Of a DNA stretch of 64,000 bases, positions 1-7,906 are shown in pieces. The position numbers and the translations under genes are program-made. How positions within the stretch are numbered: the first letter of the stretch is position 1; the number at the start of each line of letters is the position of its first letter. Below the pieces are notes generated by a model that was given only the letters and a program-made list of their open reading frames with translations, was not told the origin of the DNA and searched no databases. This DNA is from Rhizobium grahamii CCGE 502. Its GTDB lineage: Bacteria; Pseudomonadota; Alphaproteobacteria; Rhizobiales; Rhizobiaceae. Location of the stretch: assembly GCF_000298315.2 (NCBI RefSeq), contig NZ_AEYE02000031.1, positions 248,001 to 312,000 on the forward strand, written 5' to 3'.

Positions 1-1
1 C

Positions 2-1342
2 TTCCGTATCAACATGAGCCACGCCAGCCATGACGTGATGCGCATGCTGATCAAGCGGATCCGCGCCGTCGAAGCCCGCTCCGGCCGCCCGATCGGCATC
101 CTCGCCGACCTGCAAGGCCCGAAGCTGCGCGTCGGCAAGTTCGCCGAAGGCAAGGTTGATTTGAAGCCGGGCGACACTTTTACGCTCGACAACAAGGATG
201 TTCCCGGCGACGCGACCCGCGTATTCCTACCGCATCCGGAAATCCTGGAATCGGTACAGCCCGGCCACCGCCTGCTGATCGACGACGGCAAGCTCGCCCT
301 GCGCGCTGAAAAGTGCGACGGCAAGAGCATCGTCACCACGGTTATCTCCGGCACGAAGATTTCCGACCGCAAGGGTGTCAGCCTTCCCGACACGCTACTG
401 ACCGTCGGTGTTCTGACCGACAAGGACCGCACCGACCTCGCAGCCGTTCTCGAAACCGATGACGTCGACTGGGTTGCGCTCTCCTTCGTGCAGCGTCCGG
501 AAGACTTGGCGGAAGTGCGCAAGATCGCGCGCGGTCGCGTCGGCATCATGTCGAAGATCGAAAAGCCGCAGGCGATCGAGCGCATCGAGGAAATCATCGA
601 GCTCTCCGACGCGCTCATGGTTGCCCGTGGTGACCTCGGTGTCGAAATGCCGCTCGAATCCGTTCCGGGTATCCAGAAGCAGCTGATCCGCGCCTGCCGC
701 CGTTCGGGCAAGCCCGTGATCGTCGCCACGCAGATGCTGGAATCGATGATCACCGCACCGGTCCCGACGCGCGCCGAAGTCTCCGACGTCGCGACCGCCG
801 TCTTCGAAGGCGCCGACGCGGTCATGCTGTCGGCCGAATCCGCGTCTGGCGACTATCCGGTTGAAGCGGTCTCGACGATGGCCTCGATCGCCAGCACCAT
901 CGAGCGCGAGCCGCACTATCCTGGCATCATCTACGCGCAGCGCGCGCAGCCGGAAGCAACCGGCGCCGACGCGATCTCGCTGGCTGCTCGTCAGATCGCC
1001 GAAACGCTGCGTCTGTCCGCTATCGTCTGTTACACCTCGTCGGGCACGACGGGCCTGCGCGCCTCGCGCGAGCGTCCGCAGGTGCCGATCCTGGCGCTGT
1101 CGCCGGTCATCCAGACGGCTCGCCGTCTCGCCATCGTCTGGGGCCTGCACTGTGTCGTCACGCATGACGCGACCGACCTCGACGACATGGTCAACCGCGC
1201 CTGCCGCATCGTTGCCGACGAAGGCTTCGGCAAGCCGGGTGACCGCATCATCATCTCGGCTGGCGTACCGCTCGGCACGCCAGGTGCCACCAACATGCTG
1301 CGCATCGCCTATATCGGCTCCGACGGCCAGAGCGGCATCTAA
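2..1342 (+). CDS. pykA: pyruvate kinase, 5' end cut by the window
   Basis: Glycolytic enzyme converting phosphoenolpyruvate and ADP to pyruvate and ATP in the cytoplasm. The frame is open to the window edge and reads FRIN before MSHASHD. That is the internal family sequence, so the ATG at 14 is not the start and roughly 35 N-terminal residues lie upstream. Visible family motifs are the active-site stretch MSKIEKPQ with its catalytic lysine, the metal and substrate loop VARGDLGVEMP, and ATQMLESM. The C-terminal allosteric domain is complete to the TAA stop. A terminator-like hairpin follows, so pykA probably ends its transcript here. Confidence 0.97.
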   Translation, partial: FRINMSHASHDVMRMLIKRIRAVEARSGRPIGILADLQGPKLRVGKFAEGKVDLKPGDTFTLDNKDVPGDATRVFLPHPEILESVQPGHRLLIDDGKLALRAEKCDGKSIVTTVISGTKISDRKGVSLPDTLLTVGVLTDKDRTDLAAVLETDDVDWVALSFVQRPEDLAEVRKIARGRVGIMSKIEKPQAIERIEEIIELSDALMVARGDLGVEMPLESVPGIQKQLIRACRRSGKPVIVATQMLESMITAPVPTRAEVSDVATAVFEGADAVMLSAESASGDYPVEAVSTMASIASTIEREPHYPGIIYAQRAQPEATGADAISLAARQIAETLRLSAIVCYTSSGTTGLRASRERPQVPILALSPVIQTARRLAIVWGLHCVVTHDATDLDDMVNRACRIVADEGFGKPGDRIIISAGVPLGTPGATNMLRIAYIGSDGQSGI

Positions 1343-1365
1343 GGCGCACTAGCCAATAATCATAG

Positions 1366-1397
1366 AGCCCGCTGCCTTAACAGACGGCGGGCTTTTT
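1366..1397 (+). terminator. Rho-independent terminator after pykA
   Basis: The arms AGCCCGC and GCGGGCT flank a short loop and are followed by TTTTT, 24 bases after the pykA stop. Confidence 0.75.
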
Positions 1398-1473
1398 GCT
1401 GTCCTGAGTCATGGGTGTCTTGCGGCTGGCGGGTGCACATGCAAGGGTCGGCCTCCATGTTCGGGAGGGCATC

Positions 1474-2109
1474 ATGCACATTGTTACACTTCTCGCATTC
1501 GTAGCCGTCTCCTTCGTCGCGATTGCGACGCCCGGGCCGACCGTGCTTCTGGCGATGACCAACGGCTCGCGCTACGGCGTTCGCCGGGCGATCCCGGGCA
1601 TGATCGGCGCGATGCTGTCCGACTTCGTGCTGCTCGGTGCCGTGGCGATCGGTCTCGGCGCGCTTCTCGCAGCGTCGGAATTCTGGTTCTCGATGCTGAA
1701 ATATGTAGGCGCTGCCTATCTCGCCTTTCTCGGGATCATGATGCTGCGCACGAAGGGCGGCTTCAACGCGGCGCTGAAGCCTGACAACGAGATGACTGGC
1801 GGAACCGCCTTTTCGATCGGCCTCAAGAGCTTCATGGTCGCCGTCACCAACCCCAAGGGTTACCTTTTCTTCTCGGCGTTCCTGCCACAGTTCATCAATC
1901 CGGCACTGCCGCAGGCGACCCAATATGCCGTGCTGGCGGTGGTCTTTGCGTCGCTCGATTTTCTGATCATGCTCGGTTACGCGGTCTTTGGTTCGCAGGC
2001 CGTCCGGCTGCTGAAGACAGCGGGCGCGGTCTGGCTGGAGCGCGCCTGCGGCGGGGCGATGCTGGCGCTGGCGGGGTCGCTTGCGCTCTACCGCCGGGCA
2101 ACGACCTGA
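1474..2109 (+). CDS. LysE/RhtB family amino-acid exporter
   Basis: Inner-membrane protein of 211 residues with five to six hydrophobic segments. It carries the LysE-family N-terminal signature ATPGPTVLLAMTNG (about residues 14-27). Family members export amino acids or related small molecules; the substrate cannot be read from sequence. I chose the ATG at 1474 because GGGAGG lies just upstream and the protein then starts directly in the first membrane helix. A longer in-frame start at 1411 would add a non-hydrophobic leader unlike the family. It is transcribed alone and converges with the minus-strand operon on its right. Confidence 0.88.
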   Translation: MHIVTLLAFVAVSFVAIATPGPTVLLAMTNGSRYGVRRAIPGMIGAMLSDFVLLGAVAIGLGALLAASEFWFSMLKYVGAAYLAFLGIMMLRTKGGFNAALKPDNEMTGGTAFSIGLKSFMVAVTNPKGYLFFSAFLPQFINPALPQATQYAVLAVVFASLDFLIMLGYAVFGSQAVRLLKTAGAVWLERACGGAMLALAGSLALYRRATT

Positions 2110-2113
2110 CGCC

Positions 2114-2665
2114 CTAGGGCAGGGACACATGCCCGACACGATAGACCTGACCGGCTCCCGCAATGAGCGGTGCGGAGCGATGCAGGCTGAAGCGCACGGC
2201 CGTCCAGTTTGTCGGCTCGAAGGCCGTGACCGAGGCGACGATATCGGCCTGCCGCGCTTGTCTCTGCGCGCGCCCGATTTCGTCGTCTCTGATTTCGGCA
2301 AGCGAGGCGTAGGGTTCGATGGCGATCGTCTCCTCGGTGGCGAACTTGGCCTCTGCCACTGGAGGCGTGGTTTGCGCTTGCCAGACAATCCAGGTCGTCA
2401 CCCGGGGCCAGCCGAAGGATTGCGTCAGTGCTTCGAAGCCGGGGCCGGTGAGGAAGTCGCTGGCGCGTTCCGGCTGCTGCCAGAGATAGAAGGGCGCGTA
2501 GAGGTTTTCGCGGGAGCCGAACTCGCCCTTGCGGGCGCTGAGGTATGCCTTGAAGCCGAGGCCGGGAAAGCCGTCGAGCATCGGTCCCTTGTCGCGGATG
2601 CGCCGGTCGATGATCGACATGTCGTAATCGGCCGGCAGGGTGAAGCTGTATTGCATTGCCATCAT
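2114..2665 (-). CDS. DUF4865 family protein
   Basis: Uncharacterised protein of 183 residues, recognised by the N-terminal pattern MQYSFTLPADYDM followed by RDKGPMLDGFPGLGFKAY, typical of DUF4865. It contains no obvious catalytic motif or membrane segment. It is the third gene of a tightly coupled operon: its ATG (GGAGG seven bases upstream) overlaps the TGA of the cupin gene as ATGA. The neighbours are a cupin, a tautomerase and a divergent LysR regulator. This suggests a small cytoplasmic pathway acting on an organic acid or aromatic-type substrate, but that role is inferred from context only. Confidence 0.82.
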   Translation of the reverse strand: MMAMQYSFTLPADYDMSIIDRRIRDKGPMLDGFPGLGFKAYLSARKGEFGSRENLYAPFYLWQQPERASDFLTGPGFEALTQSFGWPRVTTWIVWQAQTTPPVAEAKFATEETIAIEPYASLAEIRDDEIGRAQRQARQADIVASVTAFEPTNWTAVRFSLHRSAPLIAGAGQVYRVGHVSLP

Positions 2666-3063
2666 GAGAGAACCTCCACCGGCTCCAGCCAGTCGACGAT
2701 ACGGCCGGCCTCAGTTGCCTGGATGCTGATGTAGCTGAAAGGGCTGTCAGGCGTCGCGCCGTGCCAGTGCTTTTCGCCGGCGGCGAACCAGACTGCATCT
2801 CCGGCACGCAATTCCTCCACCGCGCGGCCTTCGCGTTGCGCTAGGCCCTTACCCGATAAAGCATAAAGCAGCTGCCCGCGCGGATGCGTGTGCCAGTGCG
2901 TGATCGTACCGGGATCGAGGCTTGCCCGCACCGCGGTGTTCTCGCCATCGGCTGCGCCTCCCAGCAGTATCTCGACCCAGAAGGGCGCGGTCGCAATATC
3001 GACGGGCGAGCGGACGACATTGCCCGGACGCTGGATCGTCATCTGTTCAGGGTTGCCCATCAT
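2662..3063 (-). CDS. cupin-domain protein
   Basis: Single-domain cupin of about 133 residues. The two conserved cupin boxes are visible. The first is HWHTHPRGQLLYALSG, with metal-ligand histidines. The second lies around GDAVWFAAGEKHWHG. Such proteins are metal-dependent dioxygenases, isomerases or sensors; which one cannot be decided. The start at 3063 overlaps the stop of the tautomerase gene (ATGA) and is preceded by GGGAG, so the two are translationally coupled. An in-frame extension to 3135 exists but would run inside the tautomerase gene. Confidence 0.85.
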   Translation of the reverse strand: MMGNPEQMTIQRPGNVVRSPVDIATAPFWVEILLGGAADGENTAVRASLDPGTITHWHTHPRGQLLYALSGKGLAQREGRAVEELRAGDAVWFAAGEKHWHGATPDSPFSYISIQATEAGRIVDWLEPVEVLS

Positions 3064-3479
3064 GCGGCGCTCCCGAAGGCGCGGGCTTCCCAGCCGGGTT
3101 CGCTCATCTGCGCCGTTCCATCGCCGAACGACCACTCATCCGGTGAGGTGGTGGTAACGACGATCATGATGTCTTCCGGCCGGATGCCCGGCGATACCCC
3201 GAGGAGTTCGGCGGCGCGCTTGAAGAAGGCCTGCCGGGTCTCGGTCGAGCGAGGCTTCCCGGCGGTGATGGCGAAAAGCACGAAGTCGTCGGAACGTGGT
3301 CCGGCGAGATAGTTCGGGTCGAAGATCAGTTCGCCCGGTTCATGCTGGTGGATGACCTGGAAACGGTCGGCAGGCGGCACGTTGAATGTCTCGACCATGG
3401 CGCGATGAATGCTGTCCGAAACGGCGCGAAGATAGTCCGGCGACTTGCCGCGCAACAGAGAGATACGAACGAAAGGCAT
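3060..3479 (-). CDS. tautomerase family protein
   Basis: Small enzyme of 139 residues related to 4-oxalocrotonate tautomerase and malonate-semialdehyde decarboxylase types. The chosen start gives MPFVRISLLRGKS, so that after methionine removal the catalytic amino-terminal proline is exposed. It is preceded by a strong GGAGG, which decides against the longer frame to 3518. At twice the length of 4-OT it fits the longer tautomerase subfamily. It is the first gene of the tautomerase-cupin-DUF4865 operon, divergent from a LysR gene that is its likely regulator. Confidence 0.87.
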   Translation of the reverse strand: MPFVRISLLRGKSPDYLRAVSDSIHRAMVETFNVPPADRFQVIHQHEPGELIFDPNYLAGPRSDDFVLFAITAGKPRSTETRQAFFKRAAELLGVSPGIRPEDIMIVVTTTSPDEWSFGDGTAQMSEPGWEARAFGSAA

Positions 3480-3541
3480 GACGGCCTCCTTTGAGTGAAT
3501 TCTTGACAGGAGGAGCATCGCACGCCACGATGATGCAGAAA

Positions 3542-3565
3542 ATCAGAATTATATGAATTTATGAT
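3542..3565. promoter_or_regulatory. candidate LysR operator overlapping the tautomerase promoter
   Basis: An AT-rich, imperfect dyad with perfect ATCA/TGAT ends lies between the divergent LysR and tautomerase genes. On the minus strand it contains an exact TATAAT (3548-3553) with no good -35, as expected for a promoter that needs an activator. The position and symmetry fit a LysR-type site; binding is inferred. Confidence 0.45.
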
Positions 3566-3586
3566 CCAGAAAAACAGGATGATTCG

Positions 3587-4516
3587 ATGCGGCGGACGAT
3601 CTTCGATCTCGATGTGCTCAGGACATTCGCGACCGGAATGGAGCTCGGCAACTTCGCGCGGGCAGCCGACCGGCTCGGGCGTTCGACCTCGGCGGTCAGC
3701 GCCCAGTTGAAGAAGCTGGAGGAGCAGGCCGGTACGCCGATCTTTCGCAAGGCGGGGCGGGGGCTCGCGCTCACCGATGCCGGCGAGACGATGCTGGCCT
3801 ATGCGCGTCGCCTGCTGGAGCTCAACGACGAGGCGGCCGCAGCCGTGCAGAGTATCGAGCTCGAGGGCTGGGTCAGGCTCGGATTGCAGGAGGATTTCGG
3901 CGAGACCCTTTTGCCCGAGGTGCTCGGCCGTTTTGCGCGTGCGCATCCGAAGGTCCGTATCGAGGCGCGGGTGGTGCGCAATGTCGAGCTGATAGAGCGG
4001 GTCACCTCGGGCAAGCTCGACCTGGCGCTGGCATGGAGCGATGGCACGCTGACGCCGCATTGCGAGAAGATCGCAGAGGTGCCGATGCGCTGGATCGGAC
4101 CAGCGGATGGGGCGGTCGACTGGAGCCTCGGTAGCGGCGAGCCGGTACCGCTTGCCTCGCTCGAGGCTCCGTGCCTGTTGCGGACGGCGGCGACCAAGGC
4201 GCTCGATACGTCGGGCATTCCCTGGCGGCTTGCCTTCGTCAGTCCGAGCCTTGGGGGATTGTGGGCGGCGACGGCTGCCGGGCTCGGTATCAGCATCCGC
4301 ACGCCGATCGGTCTGCCGCGGAAGGTGAAGCCGCTTGCCGCAAACGATGCCGGTCTGCCCGAGCTTCCATCGCTCGGCCTCGTCGTGCATCGGGCCGAAG
4401 CGGAGCCTGGGCCGGCGACGGCGCGGCTTGCGGCCATCATGTTGCAATCGGTCAGGGAGGCTGTCGGCGATGCGGTGCCCTCGGCCATCCAGCCGGCTGC
4501 GACAGCCTATGCCTGA
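3587..4516 (+). CDS. LysR-type transcriptional regulator
   Basis: DNA-binding regulator of 309 residues. The N-terminal winged helix-turn-helix covers about residues 6-65 (FARAADRLGRSTSAVSAQL is the recognition region). A two-lobed effector-binding domain fills the rest (about 90-295). AGGA lies seven bases before the ATG. It is divergent from the tautomerase/cupin/DUF4865 operon with a 107-bp shared promoter region, the standard arrangement for a LysR activator and its target. Its last bases overlap the 3' end of the convergent AraC-type gene by 10 bp. Confidence 0.92.
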   Translation: MRRTIFDLDVLRTFATGMELGNFARAADRLGRSTSAVSAQLKKLEEQAGTPIFRKAGRGLALTDAGETMLAYARRLLELNDEAAAAVQSIELEGWVRLGLQEDFGETLLPEVLGRFARAHPKVRIEARVVRNVELIERVTSGKLDLALAWSDGTLTPHCEKIAEVPMRWIGPADGAVDWSLGSGEPVPLASLEAPCLLRTAATKALDTSGIPWRLAFVSPSLGGLWAATAAGLGISIRTPIGLPRKVKPLAANDAGLPELPSLGLVVHRAEAEPGPATARLAAIMLQSVREAVGDAVPSAIQPAATAYA

Positions 4517-5451
4517 TATTCGCGCTGTGCGTTTCGGCGGATCGCCTGCGGCGGCTGGCCGAAGGCGCGCAGGAAGGCGCGGCGCATCCTCTCGCGATCC
4601 GCGAAACCTGTTTCTGCGGCAACGACATCAATCGGGTGCCGGCCCTGTTCCATCATCAGGCGAGCCGCCTCGAGGCGCAGGTTCTCCACCGCCTTGGCCG
4701 GCGACTGCCCTGTCTCGGCACGAAACGTCCGGCTGAACTGACGGGGGCTGAGTGCGGCCGCCTCTGCCAGCTCCTCGACAGACAGCGTGTTCTTCAGGTT
4801 GCCGCGCGCATGCGCCAGCGCCTTCTGAATGCGGTCCGATTTCGGCTCCAGCTCGAGCAGCGCGGAGAACTGCGACTGGCCGCCGGCGCGGCGATGATAA
4901 ACGACCAGCTTGCGAGCGACGGCGCGGGCGATATCGGCGCCGTGATCCTTCTCGACCATGGCGAGCGCCAGATCCACTCCGGCCGTCATGCCGGCCGAGC
5001 TCCAGACGGATCCGTCGATGATGAAGATGCGATCCTCCTCGATCCTGACCTGGGGGTAGCGCGATTGCAGCTCGCGGGCGAGGAGCCAGTGTGTCGTGGC
5101 GCGACGGCCGTCCAGCACGCCCGCGTCGGCAAGCAGGAAGGCGCCGGTACAGATCGAAGCAACGCGGCGGGAGGCGGCAAGCGCGTTGCGGATGAACTCG
5201 CCTTCTCCTGGAGTCGGCAGCTTGATGCCGACGGCACCCGATACCAGCAACGTATCGAAAGCGGGATCGTCGAACCGCGTGGTTTCCATCGTGACGCCGA
5301 AGGAGCCCCGTATCGGTCCGCCGGTCTCGGAGAGATAGGCGATGTCATAGGCCTGTTCGCCGAGTTCGAAGTTGGTGAACTCGAAGGCGGAGATGGCGGC
5401 GAGGCTCATCATCTGAAAGCCAGGAAAGAGCAGGACGGCTATACGCTGCAT
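4507..5451 (-). CDS. GlxA-type transcriptional regulator (DJ-1/PfpI domain plus AraC HTH)
   Basis: Regulator of 314 residues. It has an N-terminal class I glutamine-amidotransferase-like (DJ-1/PfpI) domain (about residues 1-180), with the nucleophile-elbow sequence VASICTGAF. A C-terminal AraC helix-turn-helix pair covers about residues 215-310 (LSVEELAEAAALSPRQFSRTF). The family members regulate catabolic operons and the DJ-1-like part is thought to sense a ligand. The start at MQRIAVLLFPGF fits the family; an ATG five codons upstream (5466) with AGGA is possible. It is divergent from the SDR gene at 5570, its most obvious target. Confidence 0.9.
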   Translation of the reverse strand: MQRIAVLLFPGFQMMSLAAISAFEFTNFELGEQAYDIAYLSETGGPIRGSFGVTMETTRFDDPAFDTLLVSGAVGIKLPTPGEGEFIRNALAASRRVASICTGAFLLADAGVLDGRRATTHWLLARELQSRYPQVRIEEDRIFIIDGSVWSSAGMTAGVDLALAMVEKDHGADIARAVARKLVVYHRRAGGQSQFSALLELEPKSDRIQKALAHARGNLKNTLSVEELAEAAALSPRQFSRTFRAETGQSPAKAVENLRLEAARLMMEQGRHPIDVVAAETGFADRERMRRAFLRAFGQPPQAIRRNAQREYQA

Positions 5452-5569
5452 CGCTCGAAACTCCATTTGTCCTAAAAGGTGGTTTATATGACATTCAAGA
5501 CATTGGCAATCAGGCGTAAGACTCTCCTCAAGCCAACAGCAGGCGCTGTTGCCAACACGGAGAACGACA

Positions 5570-6367
5570 ATGACCGAACAGCACAAAGGAACCGCACTCG
5601 TTACCGGCGCGTCGTCGGGGATCGGTGCCATCTATGCTCAGCGGCTCGCAAAGCGCGGCTATGATCTCATCCTGGTCGCCCGCAATGCAGAGCGGCTTTC
5701 GGAGCTTGCTTCCAAGCTCACCCGGGAAACGGGCAGGACGATTGAAACCATTCCGGCCGATCTCGGCAAGAAGGCCGATCTGGCGCGCGTGGAGGCGGTG
5801 CTGAAGAGTGACCGCAGCATCACGCTTCTGGTCAACAACGCCGGCGTCGGTGGCACCGCGCCGCTGCTGGCCTCCGATGTCGACAAGATGCAGGCGATGG
5901 TCGATCTCAACGTCACGTCGTTGATGCGGCTGACCTATGCCGCCGTGCCCGGCTTTGTTGCCCGCGGTGGTGGCGCGATCATCAACATCGCGTCGATCGT
6001 GGCGATCGCGCCCGAGGTGCTGAACGGCGTCTATGGGGCGAGCAAGGCTTTCGTTCTCGCCTTCAGCCAATCGCTGAAGCACGAACTGGCGGACAAGAAC
6101 ATCCGCATCCAGGCGGTGTTGCCGGGAGCGACGGCGACCGAATTCTGGGGCATTGCCGGCACGCCGGTCGAGCATCTGCCGACCGAAATCGTCATGCAGG
6201 CCGAAGACATGGTGGACGCCGCCCTTGCCGGTTTCGACCAGGGCGAGTTCGCGACCATTCCGGCTCTCGAGGATGCCGGATTGCTCAAGGCCTACGAGGA
6301 TGCTCGCCAGGCGCTGATGCCGAACCTGTCACGCGCCGCACCGGCGGCGCGCTACAAGGCCGCTTAA
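5570..6367 (+). CDS. short-chain dehydrogenase/reductase
   Basis: NAD(P)-dependent oxidoreductase of 265 residues with a Rossmann fold. The nucleotide-binding TGASSGIG lies near residue 15, NNAGVGG near 88, and the catalytic tyrosine and lysine are in YGASKAF. GGAG seven bases before the ATG at 5570 decides the start. Substrate unknown. It is divergent from the GlxA-type regulator, which probably controls it. Confidence 0.9.
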   Translation: MTEQHKGTALVTGASSGIGAIYAQRLAKRGYDLILVARNAERLSELASKLTRETGRTIETIPADLGKKADLARVEAVLKSDRSITLLVNNAGVGGTAPLLASDVDKMQAMVDLNVTSLMRLTYAAVPGFVARGGGAIINIASIVAIAPEVLNGVYGASKAFVLAFSQSLKHELADKNIRIQAVLPGATATEFWGIAGTPVEHLPTEIVMQAEDMVDAALAGFDQGEFATIPALEDAGLLKAYEDARQALMPNLSRAAPAARYKAA

Positions 6368-6398
6368 ATAGAACGGGTGAGGCAGGCCTGGCCTGCCT

Positions 6399-7373
6399 CT
6401 ATCCGTGCCGGGCGAGTGCTTCGGCGAAGATATCGGCGTCGACGTTGCCTCCCGAGGTGACGACGACGACGTTGTCTTCTTCCAGCTGATCGCCATGGAA
6501 GAGTGCTGCGGCAAGTGCCACCGCCCCACCGGGCTCGACAACGATCTTGAGTCGCACAAAGGCGAGCGCCATGGCGCGAAGCGCCTCCTCGTCCGTCACG
6601 ACGATGCCGGCGCCGGCGAGGCGCTGCAATATCGGAAAGGTGATGTTACCTGGTTGCGGCGTGATGATGGCATCGCAGATCGAGCCGGTCATGGTGGCGT
6701 TGCGCTCGATCTTGCCTGATGCCAGCGACCGCGTGAAGTCGTCGAACCCGTCTGGCTCGCAGGGGCGCACGCGGAACGCAGGCGCACTGGCTTCGAGTGC
6801 AAGCGCTATCCCCGAGGACAAGCCGCCGCCGCCGCAGGGGACCAATACCTCGGCCGAGTTGATGCCTTCCTCGTCTGCCTGTTCGGCAATTTCCAGACCT
6901 GTCGTACCCTGTCCGGCGATCACCTGCGGTTCGTCGAAAGGCTTGATCAGCGTCAGTCCGCGCGCAGCGGAGAGTTCAGCGCCAATGGCGTCGCGATCCT
7001 GCGTGGCGCGATCGTAGAGCACGACTTCCGCGCCGAGCGCACGCGTGTTGGCGATCTTCAGTTTTGGTGCGTCCGACGGCATGATGATGACGGACGGCAC
7101 GCCATGCAGCTTGGCGGCGAGCGCCACGCCCTGCGCGTGATTGCCTGACGAGAAAGCGATGACGCCGCGGCTGCGAACGACAGGATCGAGCGCGGAGACG
7201 GCGGACCAGCCGCCACGGAATTTGAAGGAGCCGGTGTGCTGCAAGCACTCGGCCTTCACCAATACCCGCCGTCCGGCAAGCTCATCGATGAAGGGAGAAG
7301 AAAGAAGCGGCGTGCGGCGCGCATGTCCGCGCAGGCGGGCGCGGGCGGCAACGATCATTTCAATACTGGCCAT
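6399..7373 (-). CDS. PLP-dependent threonine/serine dehydratase-like enzyme
   Basis: Fold-type II PLP enzyme of 324 residues. The lysine that binds PLP is in TGSFKFRGGW (about residue 53), the substrate-binding loop is SSGNHAQG, and the glycine-rich phosphate-binding loop is PCGGGGLSSG. It lacks the C-terminal ACT regulatory domain, so it is of the catabolic or serine-racemase-like type rather than biosynthetic IlvA. Likely reaction: deamination of L-threonine or L-serine to 2-oxo acids; a racemase or hydroxyaspartate activity is possible. The start is set at MASIEM, since the longer frame has no family similarity. Confidence 0.87.
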   Translation of the reverse strand: MASIEMIVAARARLRGHARRTPLLSSPFIDELAGRRVLVKAECLQHTGSFKFRGGWSAVSALDPVVRSRGVIAFSSGNHAQGVALAAKLHGVPSVIIMPSDAPKLKIANTRALGAEVVLYDRATQDRDAIGAELSAARGLTLIKPFDEPQVIAGQGTTGLEIAEQADEEGINSAEVLVPCGGGGLSSGIALALEASAPAFRVRPCEPDGFDDFTRSLASGKIERNATMTGSICDAIITPQPGNITFPILQRLAGAGIVVTDEEALRAMALAFVRLKIVVEPGGAVALAAALFHGDQLEEDNVVVVTSGGNVDADIFAEALARHG

Positions 7374-7443
7374 GGAGACTCTTTCGAATGACGGTACGCC
7401 CCCTGCATAGGACCACACGCGACGCTTGTGAACGGTGACTTTG

Positions 7444-7818
7444 TCACCGTGACACAAAAAGCGTCGGTTGCGTAGCGACGGCTTCCGATTTGCGACGGCT
7501 GCGTCGCCTGAATTCGGTCGGGTTGGTGCCGGTGACGCGCAGGAATTCGCGATTGAAATTCGACTTGCTGATGAAGCCGCAATCGAACATCAGCCGCGTA
7601 ACCGGCTCGTCCATGTTCACAAGTGCCTGACAAGCCGCGCGGATACGAAAGTCGTTCACATATTGCGAGACGCTGACACCATGGACGCGGTTGACCGCCA
7701 TCGAAACGCGCCGGGCCGGAAGACTCATCTTGCGGGCGATGCGGCCGAGATTGAGGTCGGGATCACGGTAGAGCTCTCGGGACCGCATCAGATTTTCGAG
7801 CGCGTTGGCGATCTCTTC
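7444..7818 (-). pseudogene. remnant of an AraC-family regulator (C-terminal HTH only)
   Basis: The longest ATG frame (7444-7788, 114 residues) is just the AraC DNA-binding domain: a first helix-turn-helix around LNLGRIARKMSLPARRVS and a second around MFDCGFISKSNFNREF. In frame upstream of that ATG the codons still read EEIANALENL, which looks like native coding sequence, and then hit a TAG at 7819-7821. The sensor half usually found before this domain is absent; the next DNA is the 3' side of the ggt region. I read it as a truncated gene. A short expressed HTH protein from the ATG at 7788 cannot be excluded. Confidence 0.65.
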
Positions 7819-7906
7819 CTATGTCGATAGCCTGGAGCCAAGTGTGCCCGGCGCCCGGCCGCGCGTCAGCATCAAAGGCGATTTCGTCCACGCGCGTATC
7901 CGGTGA

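Noticed and set aside
395-1165. Long minus-strand frame opposite pykA
   Set aside because: Arginine- and aspartate-rich translation with no family resemblance; it is a shadow of the GC-rich pykA coding frame. Many similar frames elsewhere (for example opposite lpiA, the chemoreceptor, coxN and tkt) were left out for the same reason.
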